This document shows, in pieces, positions 1 through 8,900 of a DNA stretch of 37,687 bases; position 1 is the stretch's first letter, and the number at the start of each line of letters is the position of its first letter. The position numbers and the translations under genes were made by a program. The stretch lies in contig JAKAWQ010000037.1 in the NCBI GenBank assembly GCA_021816925.1, positions 1 through 37,687 of the forward strand. The letters run 5' to 3'. The DNA is from Pseudomonadota bacterium. Its GTDB lineage: Bacteria; Pseudomonadota; Alphaproteobacteria; Acetobacterales; Acetobacteraceae. Under the pieces are notes generated by a model. It did not search any database. It was not told the origin of the DNA and was given only the letters and a program-made list of their open reading frames with translations.

Positions 1-2
1 CC

Positions 3-248
3 CGGCCCGCGCGTCATTCCGCCCCTCCCGGACCTCGTCCGCTGCCGCGGCCAGCCCGCCTGATACCACCACCTGCCCGGGGTTTTGCCGCTATTACTGA
101 GCACCTGGCAAGGCTGAAGAAGTTGTTCGTCGACCAGGCGACGCCCTGGTGGAAGCACGTCACCGGCCTCGACGAGCCCGCGGCGCGCCAGTTGGCCCTG
201 GCCTACATCAGCCAGGTGCTGGCCGCGGCCCAATCGACGCCGGCTTAA
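3..248 (+). CDS. Unidentified protein, C-terminal part only (gene enters from the left)
   Basis: An open frame runs from the window edge to a TAA stop at 246-248 with no convincing start codon, so the gene begins outside the window. The last 50 or so codons look truly coding: third positions are G/C-rich and the residues form a plausible amphipathic end, including WWKHVTGLDEPAARQLALAY. The first 30 codons are proline- and arginine-rich and less convincing. I do not recognise the family. In related Trb elements the genes upstream of traG usually encode mobilisation functions, but nothing here shows a relaxase motif. It could also be a remnant. Confidence 0.4.
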   Translation, partial: RPARHSAPPGPRPLPRPARLIPPPARGFAAITEHLARLKKLFVDQATPWWKHVTGLDEPAARQLALAYISQVLAAAQSTPA

Positions 249-579
249 GCCAACGGAGGTGCCACGCCGATATATTCGCGATAGTGCCCGACCACCATTG
301 CGTACCAGGATCGGAGCAGGTCGCGACCGATGTGGTGGCTGGCGCTGGCGCGCGAGTTACTACGGGCCCGCCAATATCGGCTTACTTGCGCTTCCCGTCC
401 TAAACCGGACAGTCGCTTAACGGCCAGGATCGGCCGCGCTCCAGCAGGGCGGCTGAAGTCCGCTATGGGTCGACTCCGGCCGCACACTGCCGGCACCAAG
501 CGTCAGAGTTTTATCACTAGGTTGTGCGGGCTCGATGCCTGGACTAGAGTAACTGGACTAAGTCCGTCCGAGGCAACCC
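249..579. other. Gene-free stretch before the VapBC pair
   Basis: About 330 bp separate the partial gene from the antitoxin. Several frames are open on both strands, but their residues are arginine-, proline- and alanine-rich without any recognisable pattern, and none has a good ribosome binding site. The only structure I see is the GGACT half-site and palindrome at its right end, listed separately. The stretch may be a junction left by insertion or deletion. Confidence 0.5.
541..565. promoter_or_regulatory. Palindromic operator candidate before the antitoxin
   Basis: GGACTAAGTCC at 555-565 is a perfect 11-base palindrome with a central A, and the half-site GGACT occurs again at 541-545. It ends 14 bases before the antitoxin ATG at 580. 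Phd/VapB antitoxins normally repress their own operon by binding such palindromes, so autoregulation is the natural reading, but binding is inferred. Confidence 0.4.
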
Positions 580-822
580 ATGGCCACCGTCAACATCCAC
601 GACGCCAAGACCCATCTGTCCCGCCTGATCGAGCAGGCGGCGCAGGGGGAGCAGGTGATCATCGCCAAGGCTGGCAAGCCCCTGGTGAAGCTCACTGCGC
701 TTGAAGCCCCGGCGCACCCGCGCCGCCTCGGCTTCCTCAAGGGCCAGATCGCCGTCCCAGAGGATTTCGATACCATGGGTGCCGAGGAAATCGCGCGCCT
801 GTTCGGTGCCGAGGCCGGCTGA
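580..822 (+). CDS. Phd/YefM (VapB-type) antitoxin
   Basis: This 80-residue protein matches the Phd/YefM antitoxin family in size and pattern. It opens with MATVNIHDAKTHLSRLIEQA, the N-terminal DNA-binding fold, then GEQVIIAKAGKPLVKL, and ends in a short C-terminal segment (RLGFLKGQIAVPEDFD) that in the family wraps around the partner toxin. It would bind the PIN-domain toxin encoded 10 bases downstream and repress their shared promoter. The start is fixed by the conserved N-terminus and a GAGG motif at 570-573. Such pairs commonly stabilise mobile elements, and this one sits directly before the conjugation operon. Confidence 0.85.
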   Translation: MATVNIHDAKTHLSRLIEQAAQGEQVIIAKAGKPLVKLTALEAPAHPRRLGFLKGQIAVPEDFDTMGAEEIARLFGAEAG

Positions 823-832
823 GCGCGCCGGC

Positions 833-1219
833 ATGAAACTGCTGCTCGATACCCATGTGCTGCTCTGGGCAGCGGGCACCCCGCGGCGGCTGCCGCGCGC
901 CGCGCGGGCGTTGCTTGAGGATGAAGCGAACGAATTGATGTTCAGCGCCGCCAGTCTCTGGAAGGTGGCGATCAAGCAGCAACTGGGACGGGAAGATTTC
1001 CGTGCGGACGCGCGGCTGCTGCGGCGCGGCCTGCTCGATAACGGCTATACCGAGCTCCCCGTCACCAGTGCGCATGCCGTCGCGCTCGACCTCCTGCCGC
1101 CGCTGCACAAGGACCCGTTCGACCGCATGCTGATCGCGCAGGCGTTAGTGGAAGGAATCATGCTGGTCACCGCGGACGCCAACCTCGCGCGATATCCAGG
1201 ACCGATCCAGGCGATCTGA
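833..1219 (+). CDS. vapC: VapC-family PIN-domain toxin with a changed active-site residue
   Basis: The 128-residue protein has the PIN layout: MKLLLDTHVLLW with D6, then SAASLWKVAIK, then KDPFDRMLIAQA with D94 and D97, then LVTADANLARY with D115. The family cleaves RNA, often tRNA, using a cluster of acidic residues around a metal ion. The usual motif here is WEIAIK, whose glutamate is one of these acids. In this protein it is lysine (K44, codon AAG at 962-964), a one-base change from GAG. The toxin may therefore be weak or dead while the antitoxin still represses. I chose the ATG at 833 because it begins the conserved LLLDTH strand; a longer frame upstream overlaps the antitoxin and is not PIN-like. 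Confidence 0.85.
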   Translation: MKLLLDTHVLLWAAGTPRRLPRAARALLEDEANELMFSAASLWKVAIKQQLGREDFRADARLLRRGLLDNGYTELPVTSAHAVALDLLPPLHKDPFDRMLIAQALVEGIMLVTADANLARYPGPIQAI

Positions 1220-1358
1220 GCCCGAGGCCTGGAACGAAGGGCGCAGCCCGCCGTCCGTTTCTATTTCTTCGATCCTCTACGATTGCCGTTCTTTGCTGTT
1301 GCGAGGCGGAGTTTCCGTCTTTCTATCTGTGCCCCGTTCGCATTCATGAGCGGGGTCG

Positions 1359-3368
1359 ATGACCGGGACGAAGATTCTCTGGGGCCAGATGCTGGGCGCA
1401 CTCGCCATGGTGCTGCTCGGCTGCTGGGCCGCCACGGAATGGACGGCCTGGCGGCTGGGTTTCCAACCCGCGCTCGGTTTGCCCTGGGTCCGAATTGGCG
1501 CGGCGCCGGTCTATCAGCCGCAGCTCTTCTTCGCGTGGTGGTACCATTTCGACGCCTATGCCCCCGGCGTCTTCGCCAAAGGTGCCGCGATCGCCTCGGC
1601 TGGGGGGCTCGGCGCGGCGCTGCTTGCCATCGGGGCCTCGGTCCTTCGCGCACGCCAGGCGCGGCACGTCACCACTTACGGCTCAGCGCATTGGGCGACG
1701 CGCCACGACGTCGAGGCGGCAGGCCTCTTCGGTGACGCCGGGGTGCAGCTTGGCCGGCTCGGCGCGCGGACCCTCCGCCATGACGGCCCGGAGCACGTGC
1801 TCTGCTTCGCCCCCACGCGCTCGGGCAAGGGCGTCGGCCTGGTCGTACCCACCCTGCTGTCTTGGACCGGCAGCGTCATCGTCCATGACATCAAGGGCGA
1901 GAATTGGATCCTGACCGCCGGGTGGCGCGCGCAGTTCAGCCATTGCCTGCTGTTCGACCCGACCAACCCGCGCTCCGCCGCCTACAACCCGCTGCTGGAA
2001 GTCCGCCGCGGCGAATGGGAAGTGCGCGATGTCCAGAACATCGCCGATGTGCTGGTCGATCCCGAAGGTGCCCTGGAGCGACGCAACCACTGGGAGAAGA
2101 CCAGCCACTCGCTACTGGTCGGCGCCATCCTGCACGTGCTCTACGCCGAGCCGAACAAGACGCTGGCCGGCGTCGTCGCGTTCCTCTCCGACCCCGCGCG
2201 GCCCATCGAGCGGACCTTGCGGGCGATGATGACCACACCGCATCTCGGCGCGCGCGGTGCCCATCCGGTCGTCGCGCAGTCGGCCCGTGAGCTGCTGAAC
2301 AAGTCGGAGAATGAGCGTTCCGGCGTGCTCAGCACGGCGATGTCGTTCCTCAGCCTCTACCGCGATCCGGTGGTGGCCAAGGTGACGTCACACTCCGACT
2401 GGCGGATCGCCGATCTGGTCGGTGCCGAGCGGCCGGTGTCGCTCTACCTCGTCGTGCCGCCGTCGGACATCTCGCGCACGAAGCCGCTGATCCGCCTGGT
2501 GCTCAACCAGATCGGCCGCCGGCTCACCGAGACACTCGACGTTGCCGCGCGCCGCGCGGTGGGCCAGACGCCCTCGCGTCTGCTGATGATGCTCGACGAG
2601 TTTCCTGCCCTTGGCCGGCTGGACTTCTTCGAATCGGCGCTCGCCTTCATGGCCGGCTACGGCATTCGCGCCTTCCTGATCGCGCAGTCGCTCAACCAGA
2701 TCCAGAAGGCCTACGGCGAGCACGACGCGATCCTGGACAACTGCCACGTCCGGGTCTGCTTCGCCACCAACGACGAGCGCACGGCCAAACGCATCTCCGA
2801 CGCGCTGGGCACCGCGACCGAACTCCGGGCGATGAAGAACTACGCCGGGCACCGGCTGGCGCCGTGGTTGTCGCATCTGATGGTCAGCCGCCAGGAGACC
2901 GCCCGCCCGCTATTGACCCCCGGCGAGGTCATGCAGCTGCCGCCGACCGACGAGATCGTCATGGTCGCCGGCCTGCCGCCGATCCGTGCGAAGAAGCTGC
3001 GGTACTATGAAGAGCCGGCATTCCGGGACCGGATGTTGCCGGCGCCGACGCTGTCGGAGTGCGGCTACCCGGACACCCCACCGGCCCGACACGACGACTG
3101 GACCGGCGCGGGGCCGATCGGTGCCCAGGCTGCGGATGCCGCCGAGGCGGTGCTCCCGGACCCCGCCAATGGTGGCATCCGCCAGGAGCCGGAACTGCCC
3201 GAGCACGAAGCCATCGTGCCGGCGCGCGATCCGGCCAGCGAGTTCGCGATCCTGGAGGACGAACCCGACGACGAGCCGCAACGCCAGCGCGCCATGGCGG
3301 CGCTGCAACGGCAAGCCGTGCGCAACGCGGCGATCGACCGTGACGATGGCATGGCGATGGGGATGTAG
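1359..3368 (+). CDS. traG: Conjugal transfer coupling protein TraG (VirD4-type ATPase)
   Basis: TraG couples the relaxase-DNA complex to the mating channel and drives DNA transfer by ATP hydrolysis at the inner membrane. The 669-residue protein has hydrophobic N-terminal segments (about residues 7-25 and 75-98), a Walker A motif PTRSGKG at 152-158 followed by VIVHDIKGENW, and a Walker B segment LLMMLDEFPALG with D413 and E414. The C-terminal 100 residues are acidic and proline-rich. It starts the long same-strand transfer operon, with three bases between its stop and the next ATG. Length and motifs are normal for the family. The upstream gap (1220-1358) contains the short palindrome CGGAGTTTCCG at 1307-1317 but no strong promoter that I can recognise. 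Confidence 0.95.
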   Translation: MTGTKILWGQMLGALAMVLLGCWAATEWTAWRLGFQPALGLPWVRIGAAPVYQPQLFFAWWYHFDAYAPGVFAKGAAIASAGGLGAALLAIGASVLRARQARHVTTYGSAHWATRHDVEAAGLFGDAGVQLGRLGARTLRHDGPEHVLCFAPTRSGKGVGLVVPTLLSWTGSVIVHDIKGENWILTAGWRAQFSHCLLFDPTNPRSAAYNPLLEVRRGEWEVRDVQNIADVLVDPEGALERRNHWEKTSHSLLVGAILHVLYAEPNKTLAGVVAFLSDPARPIERTLRAMMTTPHLGARGAHPVVAQSARELLNKSENERSGVLSTAMSFLSLYRDPVVAKVTSHSDWRIADLVGAERPVSLYLVVPPSDISRTKPLIRLVLNQIGRRLTETLDVAARRAVGQTPSRLLMMLDEFPALGRLDFFESALAFMAGYGIRAFLIAQSLNQIQKAYGEHDAILDNCHVRVCFATNDERTAKRISDALGTATELRAMKNYAGHRLAPWLSHLMVSRQETARPLLTPGEVMQLPPTDEIVMVAGLPPIRAKKLRYYEEPAFRDRMLPAPTLSECGYPDTPPARHDDWTGAGPIGAQAADAAEAVLPDPANGGIRQEPELPEHEAIVPARDPASEFAILEDEPDDEPQRQRAMAALQRQAVRNAAIDRDDGMAMGM

Positions 3369-3371
3369 CCC

Positions 3372-3887
3372 ATGAAAAGCCGTTTGAACTGCTACTTCGA
3401 TCCGAAGCTCGCCGACCAGCTCACCGCTTTCGCGCTGCGCCAGGGCGTGCACCGCTCGCAGCTGGTCGAGGCGGCCGTCGCCTCCTTCCTCTCGCCCGAC
3501 GCGCTGGATCGCCGCGAGGCCGCCTTCGTCCGCCGCCTCGACCGGCTGTCGCGGCAGATGGAACGGATTGAGCGCGACCTGACCATCGCCACCGAGGTGC
3601 AGGCCCTGTTCGTGCGCTTCTGGCTGTCGGCGTCGCCGCCGATCCCGGCCGCCCAGCAAGACGCGGCAAGGGCGCAAGGCGCCAGCCGCTACCAGGGCTT
3701 CATCGAGACCCTCGGCCGGCGACTTCAGCGCGGCGACTTCCTGGTCCGCGAGATCAGCCGGGAGATCACCCCCGAACACTACGGCCGGGACGCCCCCTCC
3801 ACACGGGCCGAAGAAGACGCCGACCAAGAGCTCGGGCCCGCCGAGGCGGAGGCGGCCGGGAGGGAGGGGGATCATGCCGGTCTCTGA
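3372..3887 (+). CDS. CopG-like (ribbon-helix-helix) transfer-operon protein
   Basis: This 171-residue protein begins MKSRLNCYFDPKLADQLTAF, followed by RQGVHRSQLVEAAVASFL, a ribbon-helix-helix-like N-terminus, then a long arginine-rich helix (about residues 50-75) that could form a coiled coil. Proteins of this type are regularly annotated as CopG-family regulators between traG and trbB in alphaproteobacterial Trb clusters. The likely role is DNA binding and regulation of the transfer genes. Its 3' end overlaps trbB by 14 bases, which suggests translational coupling. The acidic C-terminal tail (after about residue 130) looks poorly structured. A function beyond DNA binding is not known to me. 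Confidence 0.85.
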   Translation: MKSRLNCYFDPKLADQLTAFALRQGVHRSQLVEAAVASFLSPDALDRREAAFVRRLDRLSRQMERIERDLTIATEVQALFVRFWLSASPPIPAAQQDAARAQGASRYQGFIETLGRRLQRGDFLVREISREITPEHYGRDAPSTRAEEDADQELGPAEAEAAGREGDHAGL

Positions 3888-4881
3888 CAGCAGCAGCGTG
3901 ATGCTGGCCCGCTCGGTGCGCATGCTGCGCACCGCGCTGGGCCCGGCGCTCGCGGCCCTGCTGGGGCAGTCGGGCATCGTCGAAGTGATGCTCAACCCGG
4001 ACGGCCGGCTCTGGGTGGACCGTCTCGGCGCCGGCCTTGCCGATACCGGCTTGCGCATGCTGCCCGCGGACGGCGAGCGCATCATCCGCCTGGTCGCCCA
4101 TCATGTCGGCGTCGAGGCGCACGCCCATAATCCCCGCATCTCGGCGGAACTGCCGGAAACTGGCGAGCGCTTCGAAGGCCTGTTGCCGCCGGTGGTGACC
4201 GGCCCCACCTTCGCCATCCGCAAGCCCGCCATCGCGGTGTTCTCGCTCGACGACTACGTCGCGGCCGGGATCATGCGCGCCGACCAGGCCGGGCTGCTGC
4301 GCGCCGCGATCGCCGAACGCTGGAACGTCCTAATTGCCGGTGGCACCTCGACCGGCAAGACGACGCTCGCCAACGCACTGCTCAAGGAGGTCGCCGCCAC
4401 CGGCGACCGGGTCGTTGTCATCGAGGATACGCGCGAGCTCCAGGTGGAGGCGCCGAACCTGGTGTCGCTGCGCACCAAGGATGGCGTCTGCTCGCTCGCG
4501 GATCTGGTCCGCTCCAGCCTGCGCCTCCGCCCCGATCGCATCCCGATCGGCGAGGTGCGCGGCGCCGAGGCGCTCGATCTGCTGAAGGCCTGGGGCACCG
4601 GCCATCCCGGCGGGATCGGCACCATCCATGCCGGCTCGGCCCTCGGCGCGCTGCGCCGGCTCGAACAGCTGATCCAGGAGGCGGTGGTCAACGTGCCGCG
4701 CCCGCTGATCGCCGAGACCATCGACTTGATCGCTGTGCTGCAGGGCCGCGGCCGGCAACGGCGTCTCGCCGGGCTCTGGCAGGTCGGCAAGGTCCTGGTC
4801 GCTGGCGACTACGTGCTGACCGAGATCGGCGCCGAGCGCCCCTCCAACATCGTCCCTCTCCAGCCCGGGAGCCATCCGTGA
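3874..4881 (+). CDS. trbB: P-type conjugative transfer ATPase TrbB (VirB11-like)
   Basis: TrbB is the hexameric VirB11-family ATPase on the cytoplasmic side of the type IV secretion channel. The 335-residue protein carries an N-terminal domain with [17 protein letters not shown], then the Walker A motif GGTSTGKTT at residues 156-164, the ASP-box-like [11 protein letters not shown], and the family signature [22 protein letters not shown] followed by [18 protein letters not shown] with the His box. Length is typical. The start codon lies inside the CopG-like gene, and the stop overlaps the GTG start of trbC. Confidence 0.96.
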   Translation: MPVSDSSSVMLARSVRMLRTALGPALAALLGQSGIVEVMLNPDGRLWVDRLGAGLADTGLRMLPADGERIIRLVAHHVGVEAHAHNPRISAELPETGERFEGLLPPVVTGPTFAIRKPAIAVFSLDDYVAAGIMRADQAGLLRAAIAERWNVLIAGGTSTGKTTLANALLKEVAATGDRVVVIEDTRELQVEAPNLVSLRTKDGVCSLADLVRSSLRLRPDRIPIGEVRGAEALDLLKAWGTGHPGGIGTIHAGSALGALRRLEQLIQEAVVNVPRPLIAETIDLIAVLQGRGRQRRLAGLWQVGKVLVAGDYVLTEIGAERPSNIVPLQPGSHP

Positions 4882-5213
4882 ACCCGAAGACGATCATCCA
4901 CCCCCGGCGTCCGCGCACGGCCGCGCTCATCACGCTGGCGCTGCTTTGGCCGGCGTCCGCCTTCGCGGCGGGATCAAACATGCCATGGGAGCAACCGCTG
5001 CAGCAGATCCTCGATTCCGTGCAGGGGCCGGTCGCCAAGATCATCGCCGTTCTGATCATCATCATCGGCACTGGCCTCGGCCTGGCCTTCGGCGAGACCT
5101 CCGGCGGCATGCGCCGGCTGATCCAGATCGTCTTTGGTCTGTCGATCGCCTTCGCCGCCGCGAGCTTCTTCCTGACCTTCTTCAACTTCTCCGGTGGGGC
5201 GCTGGTCGGATGA
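4878..5213 (+). CDS. trbC: Conjugal transfer pilin TrbC (VirB2-like)
   Basis: The 111-residue precursor has a basic N-terminus, a hydrophobic signal segment ending in PASAFAAG (about residues 19-33), and two long transmembrane segments (about 53-71 and 85-103), the arrangement of TrbC/VirB2 pilins. In the RP4 system TrbC is trimmed and cyclised to form the pilus. GTG is used as start and overlaps the TGA of trbB (GTGA), and the TGA stop overlaps the ATG of trbD, so the three genes are probably translationally coupled. Confidence 0.92.
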   Translation: MNPKTIIHPRRPRTAALITLALLWPASAFAAGSNMPWEQPLQQILDSVQGPVAKIIAVLIIIIGTGLGLAFGETSGGMRRLIQIVFGLSIAFAAASFFLTFFNFSGGALVG

Positions 5214-5482
5214 ACGGGGCCGCGGACATTGCCGGCTGGTCGGTACCGCTGCATCGCAGCCTGACCGAGCCGATCCTGCTCGGCGGCGTGCCGCGCGGCA
5301 TGGCGATCGCTCTCGGCACGCTCGCCGCCGCGATCGGGCTTGGCCTCCAGCTCTGGATCGCCGGGGTCGCGATCTACCTGATCGGCCACGCCGCGACGCT
5401 GTTCCTGACCCGCCAGGACCCGCAATTCGGGCCGGCGTTCGCGCGGCACCTGCGTGCCGCTCGCCGGCACCTGGACGTTTGA
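5210..5482 (+). CDS. trbD: Conjugal transfer protein TrbD (VirB3-like)
   Basis: TrbD is a small inner-membrane subunit that works with the TrbE ATPase. The 90-residue product contains VPLHRSLTEPILLGGVPR, the conserved N-terminal TrbD/VirB3 segment, then a double hydrophobic stretch (about residues 31-62) and a basic tail with RQDPQFGPAFARHLR, which is also conserved. The start is the ATG overlapping the trbC stop. A longer reading of the same frame back into trbC is a shadow. Confidence 0.93.
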   Translation: MNGAADIAGWSVPLHRSLTEPILLGGVPRGMAIALGTLAAAIGLGLQLWIAGVAIYLIGHAATLFLTRQDPQFGPAFARHLRAARRHLDV

Positions 5483-5499
5483 AGGAGGCGGCGCCGGCC

Positions 5500-8121
5500 A
5501 TGCTCGACCTCCGGGAATATCGCACCAGGCGCCGGGAACTCGCCGACTTCCTCCCCTGGGCCGGCCTGGTTGGTCCGGGGATCGTGCTCAACAAGGACGG
5601 TGCACTCCAGCGCACCGCAAGGTTGCGCGGGCCGGATCTCGATGCCAGCACGCCGGCCGAGCTGATCGCAGTCGCCGCACGGGTCAACAACGCGCTCAAG
5701 CGCCTCGGCGAGGGCTGGGCGATCTTCGTCGAAGCCGCACGGAGCGCCGCGCCGGGTTATCCGGAGAGCCGCTTCCCCGATCCGGTGTCCTGGCTGGTCG
5801 ACGAGGAGCGGCGGCATGCCTTCCAGGACGAGGGCGCGCATTTCGAGAGCGCGTATTTCCTGACTTTCGGTTTCCTCGCACCGCCCGAGCGCGCCGAACG
5901 GGCGAGCCGGCTGCTCTACGACCGGGGCGAGGGGCAGGATCGGCGTGCCCATGGCGTGGGCAAGCACGGCGGCATCGACTGGCGCGGCATCCTGGACGCC
6001 TTCGCAGCCGAGACCGACCGCGTGCTCGACCTGCTGGGCACGCTGATGCCCGACTGCGCCTGGCTCGATGACGCCGGCACCCTGGCCTATCTGCATGGCA
6101 CCATCTCGACCAACGGACGTCAACCGGTCGGCGTGCCCGAAGTGCATTTCTATCTCGACGGGCTGCTGCCGGATTGCGATCTCACGCCAGGCGTCGCGCC
6201 GATGCTCGGGCGCTGCCACCTCCGCACGCTCACCCTGCGCGGCCTGCCGGACCGCACCTGGCCCGGGCTGCTCGACGAACTCAATCGGCTCCCGATCGAA
6301 TACCGCTGGGTCGCGCGCTGGCTGCCGCTCGAGAAGGCCGAGGCGCAGAAGGAACTTGGCAAGAAGCGCCGCCACTGGTGGGCCAAGCGCAAGGGCATCG
6401 CCGCGCTGCTGCGGGAGGTGATCTGGCAGCAGGAGACTCGGCTGGTTGATTCCGACGCCGAGAACCAGTCGGTGGACGCCGATACGGCCTTGCAGGAACT
6501 CGGCTCGGATGCCGTCAGCTTCGGGTATTTCACCGCGACGGTGACGGTCTGGGACCCCGACGAAAGGGCGGCGGCCGAGAAGGTCCGGCTGGTCGGCCGC
6601 GCGGTGCGCGCGCAGGGCTTCATCGCGGTCGAGAAGACGCTCAACGCGGTCGAGGCATGGCTCTCCAGCCTGCCGGGCCAGTGCTACGCCAATATCCGCC
6701 AGCCACTGGTCTCGTCGCTGAACCTGGTTCACATGCTACCGCTCTCTGCGGTCTGGGCCGGGCCAGAGCGCAATGCACATCTCGACGCTCCGCCGCTGCT
6801 GGTGGCGCACACCGCGGGCTCGACGCCGTTCCGCCTCGTGCTGCACCAAGGGGATGTCGGCCACACGCTGATCGTCGGGCCCACCGGTGCGGGCAAGAGC
6901 GTGCTGCTGGCGCTGATCGCGCTGCAGTTCCGCCGTTACCCCGGCGCGCGAGTGGTGATTTTCGACAAGGGGCGCTCTTCCAAGGCGGCCATGCTCGGCA
7001 TGGGCGGCGCGTTTCACGATCTCGCCCTCGGCGGCGACGCATCGCACGACCAAGATCACGCGGTTGCCTTCCAGCCGCTGGCCCGCATCGACGAGGCGGC
7101 CGAGCGTGCCTGGGCGGCGGACTGGATCGCGACGCTCCTGGTCCAGGAAAACATCGAGCTGACGCCGGAAGTCCGCGGCGCCGTCTGGTCGGCGCTCGGC
7201 TCGCTCGCCACCGCGCCGATGCCCGAGCGCACGCTGTCGGGTTTCGCCGCACTGCTGCAAGCCAACAGGCTGAAGTCGGCGCTGGAACCCTACACCATCG
7301 CCGGCCCGTTCGGCCGGCTGCTGGATGCCGAGCAGGAGAGCGTCGCCGACGCCGACGTGCTGGCCTTCGAGACCGAGGACCTGCTCGGCTCCAAACAGGC
7401 CGCCCGCGCCGTGCTGACCTATTTGTTCCACCGCATCGAGGCGGGGTTGGACGGGCGGCCGACCTTGATCGCCGTGGATGAGGCGTGGTTCGCCCTCGAC
7501 GACCCGGTCTTCGCGCCGAAGCTACGCGAGTGGCTGAAGACCTTGAGGCGAAAGAATGCCTCCGTCCTGTTCTCGACCCAGAGCCTGGCCGACATCACCC
7601 GCTCGCCGGTGGCGCCGGCTGTCATCGAGAGCTGCCTCTCGCGCATCTTCCTGCCGAACGCCCGGGCGATCGAGCCGGAGAGCCGGGATGCCTACGCCCG
7701 CCTCGGCCTGAATGACCGGCAGATCGAGACGATCGCGCACGCGGTGCCAAAGCGGGACTACTGGTTCCAGTCCGCCGCCGGCTGCCGGCTGTTCGAACTG
7801 GGCCTTGGTGATATTGCGCTCGCCTTCTGTGGCGCGAGCCGCGCAGAGGACCTGGCCGCAATTGATCGCGTGCTGGGAAGGCATGGGCTCGCGGCGTTCC
7901 CGGCAGCGTGGCTGCGCGAGCGCGGGCTCGATTGGGCAGCGGCGCTGACGGCGCCTGGAATAGCAACCGCGACGAGTATCCCGGACGATCCTGCCGTCAT
8001 CGGCGAAGCTGCGTCCGTCGCCGATATCGGCCCCGATCCCGCGCAGCCGATGCTGCCATTCGGAGACGGTGCCGCGTGGTCCACGACGCCGATGCGTCCT
8101 GTGACGGAGACGATCAGATGA
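5500..8121 (+). CDS. trbE: Conjugal transfer ATPase TrbE (VirB4-like)
   Basis: TrbE is the large VirB4-family ATPase that energises pilus assembly and DNA transfer. I take the ATG at 5500, 11 bases after a GAAGGAGG ribosome binding site at 5481-5488, because the family begins MLDLREYR and the longer open frame upstream is only a shadow of trbD. The 873-residue protein has the VirB4 N-terminal domain, with CYANIRQPLVSSLNL before the ATPase core, Walker A GPTGAGKS at residues 460-467, and Walker B LIAVDEAW with D660 and E661, followed by LFSTQSLADI. The C-terminal 90 residues are less conserved. The stop overlaps trbJ (ATGA). Confidence 0.96.
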   Translation: MLDLREYRTRRRELADFLPWAGLVGPGIVLNKDGALQRTARLRGPDLDASTPAELIAVAARVNNALKRLGEGWAIFVEAARSAAPGYPESRFPDPVSWLVDEERRHAFQDEGAHFESAYFLTFGFLAPPERAERASRLLYDRGEGQDRRAHGVGKHGGIDWRGILDAFAAETDRVLDLLGTLMPDCAWLDDAGTLAYLHGTISTNGRQPVGVPEVHFYLDGLLPDCDLTPGVAPMLGRCHLRTLTLRGLPDRTWPGLLDELNRLPIEYRWVARWLPLEKAEAQKELGKKRRHWWAKRKGIAALLREVIWQQETRLVDSDAENQSVDADTALQELGSDAVSFGYFTATVTVWDPDERAAAEKVRLVGRAVRAQGFIAVEKTLNAVEAWLSSLPGQCYANIRQPLVSSLNLVHMLPLSAVWAGPERNAHLDAPPLLVAHTAGSTPFRLVLHQGDVGHTLIVGPTGAGKSVLLALIALQFRRYPGARVVIFDKGRSSKAAMLGMGGAFHDLALGGDASHDQDHAVAFQPLARIDEAAERAWAADWIATLLVQENIELTPEVRGAVWSALGSLATAPMPERTLSGFAALLQANRLKSALEPYTIAGPFGRLLDAEQESVADADVLAFETEDLLGSKQAARAVLTYLFHRIEAGLDGRPTLIAVDEAWFALDDPVFAPKLREWLKTLRRKNASVLFSTQSLADITRSPVAPAVIESCLSRIFLPNARAIEPESRDAYARLGLNDRQIETIAHAVPKRDYWFQSAAGCRLFELGLGDIALAFCGASRAEDLAAIDRVLGRHGLAAFPAAWLRERGLDWAAALTAPGIATATSIPDDPAVIGEAASVADIGPDPAQPMLPFGDGAAWSTTPMRPVTETIR

Positions 8122-8900
8122 TCCCAGCCTGGTTCAAGCGCATTGGCACACGAGGGGTCGGCTCCGCGCTGATCACGTCGCTGCTGGCGATCGCCCCCGT
8201 GCTACCCGCCGGTGCAACCGTGCCGGTGATCGACATCGCAAACCTGTCGCAGAATGTGCTGACGGCGGCACGCACGTTGGAGGAGGTGAACAACCAGATC
8301 ACCCAGATCCAGCAGGGCATCGCCATGCTGGAGAACCAGGCACGGAACCTGACGACGCTGCCGTTCTCGGTGCTGGCCGAGCTGCAATCCTCCATGGGGC
8401 AGATCGACCAGCTCATGGGGCAGGCGCAAAGCCTCGCCTACAACGTGCAGCAGGTCCAGGCTCAGTTCCAGCAGCTCTATCCGAACTACCAGTCCGCAAA
8501 CTTTCAAGGAAATGTCACACAGGCCGGCCTTCTGGCGGATGCCAACGCGCGCTGGCAGGCATCGGTCGACACGTTTCAGCACACGATGGAGGTGCAGAGC
8601 CAGATCGTCGCTTCGATACCCGCCGATCAGGAAGATTTGTCTGCGCTTGTCGGCCAAAGCCAGGCCTCGGTCGGCGCGTTGCAGGCGATCCAGGCGAGCA
8701 ATCAGCTTCTGGCGCTGCAAGCGCGGCAACTGTCCGCGACTCAGGATCTGATCGCCGCCAATGCCCGTGCCCAGGCCGCCAATGCGATGCAGAACGCGGA
8801 GGTGCGCTCGGCCGCGGAGGCGGACTGGAAGCGCTTCTACGGCAATGGCGTGAGCTATACTCCGACCCCGGTCAACGTGTTCGGAGGACCCGCACCATGA
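8118..8900 (+). CDS. trbJ: P-type conjugative transfer protein TrbJ (VirB5-like)
   Basis: TrbJ is a periplasmic, VirB5-like protein thought to act at the pilus tip or in pilus assembly. The 260-residue product has a signal peptide with a hydrophobic run (about residues 15-31, ending PAGATVPV), then a long glutamine-rich helical body (EEVNNQITQIQQGIAMLENQ) typical of the family. Its C-terminus, KRFYGNGVSYTPTPVNVF, is echoed in the next protein (see findings). ATG overlaps the trbE stop, and its own TGA overlaps the following ATG. Confidence 0.94.
   Translation: MIPAWFKRIGTRGVGSALITSLLAIAPVLPAGATVPVIDIANLSQNVLTAARTLEEVNNQITQIQQGIAMLENQARNLTTLPFSVLAELQSSMGQIDQLMGQAQSLAYNVQQVQAQFQQLYPNYQSANFQGNVTQAGLLADANARWQASVDTFQHTMEVQSQIVASIPADQEDLSALVGQSQASVGALQAIQASNQLLALQARQLSATQDLIAANARAQAANAMQNAEVRSAAEADWKRFYGNGVSYTPTPVNVFGGPAP

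Noticed and set aside
1-1358. Relaxase or transfer origin left of traG
   Set aside because: No HUH-type or VirD2-like motif and no clear nick-site pattern is visible; these functions, if present, lie outside the window.
2910-4085. A 391-codon minus-strand frame across traG, the CopG-like gene and trbB
   Set aside because: It covers three well-supported genes and has no recognisable pattern of its own.
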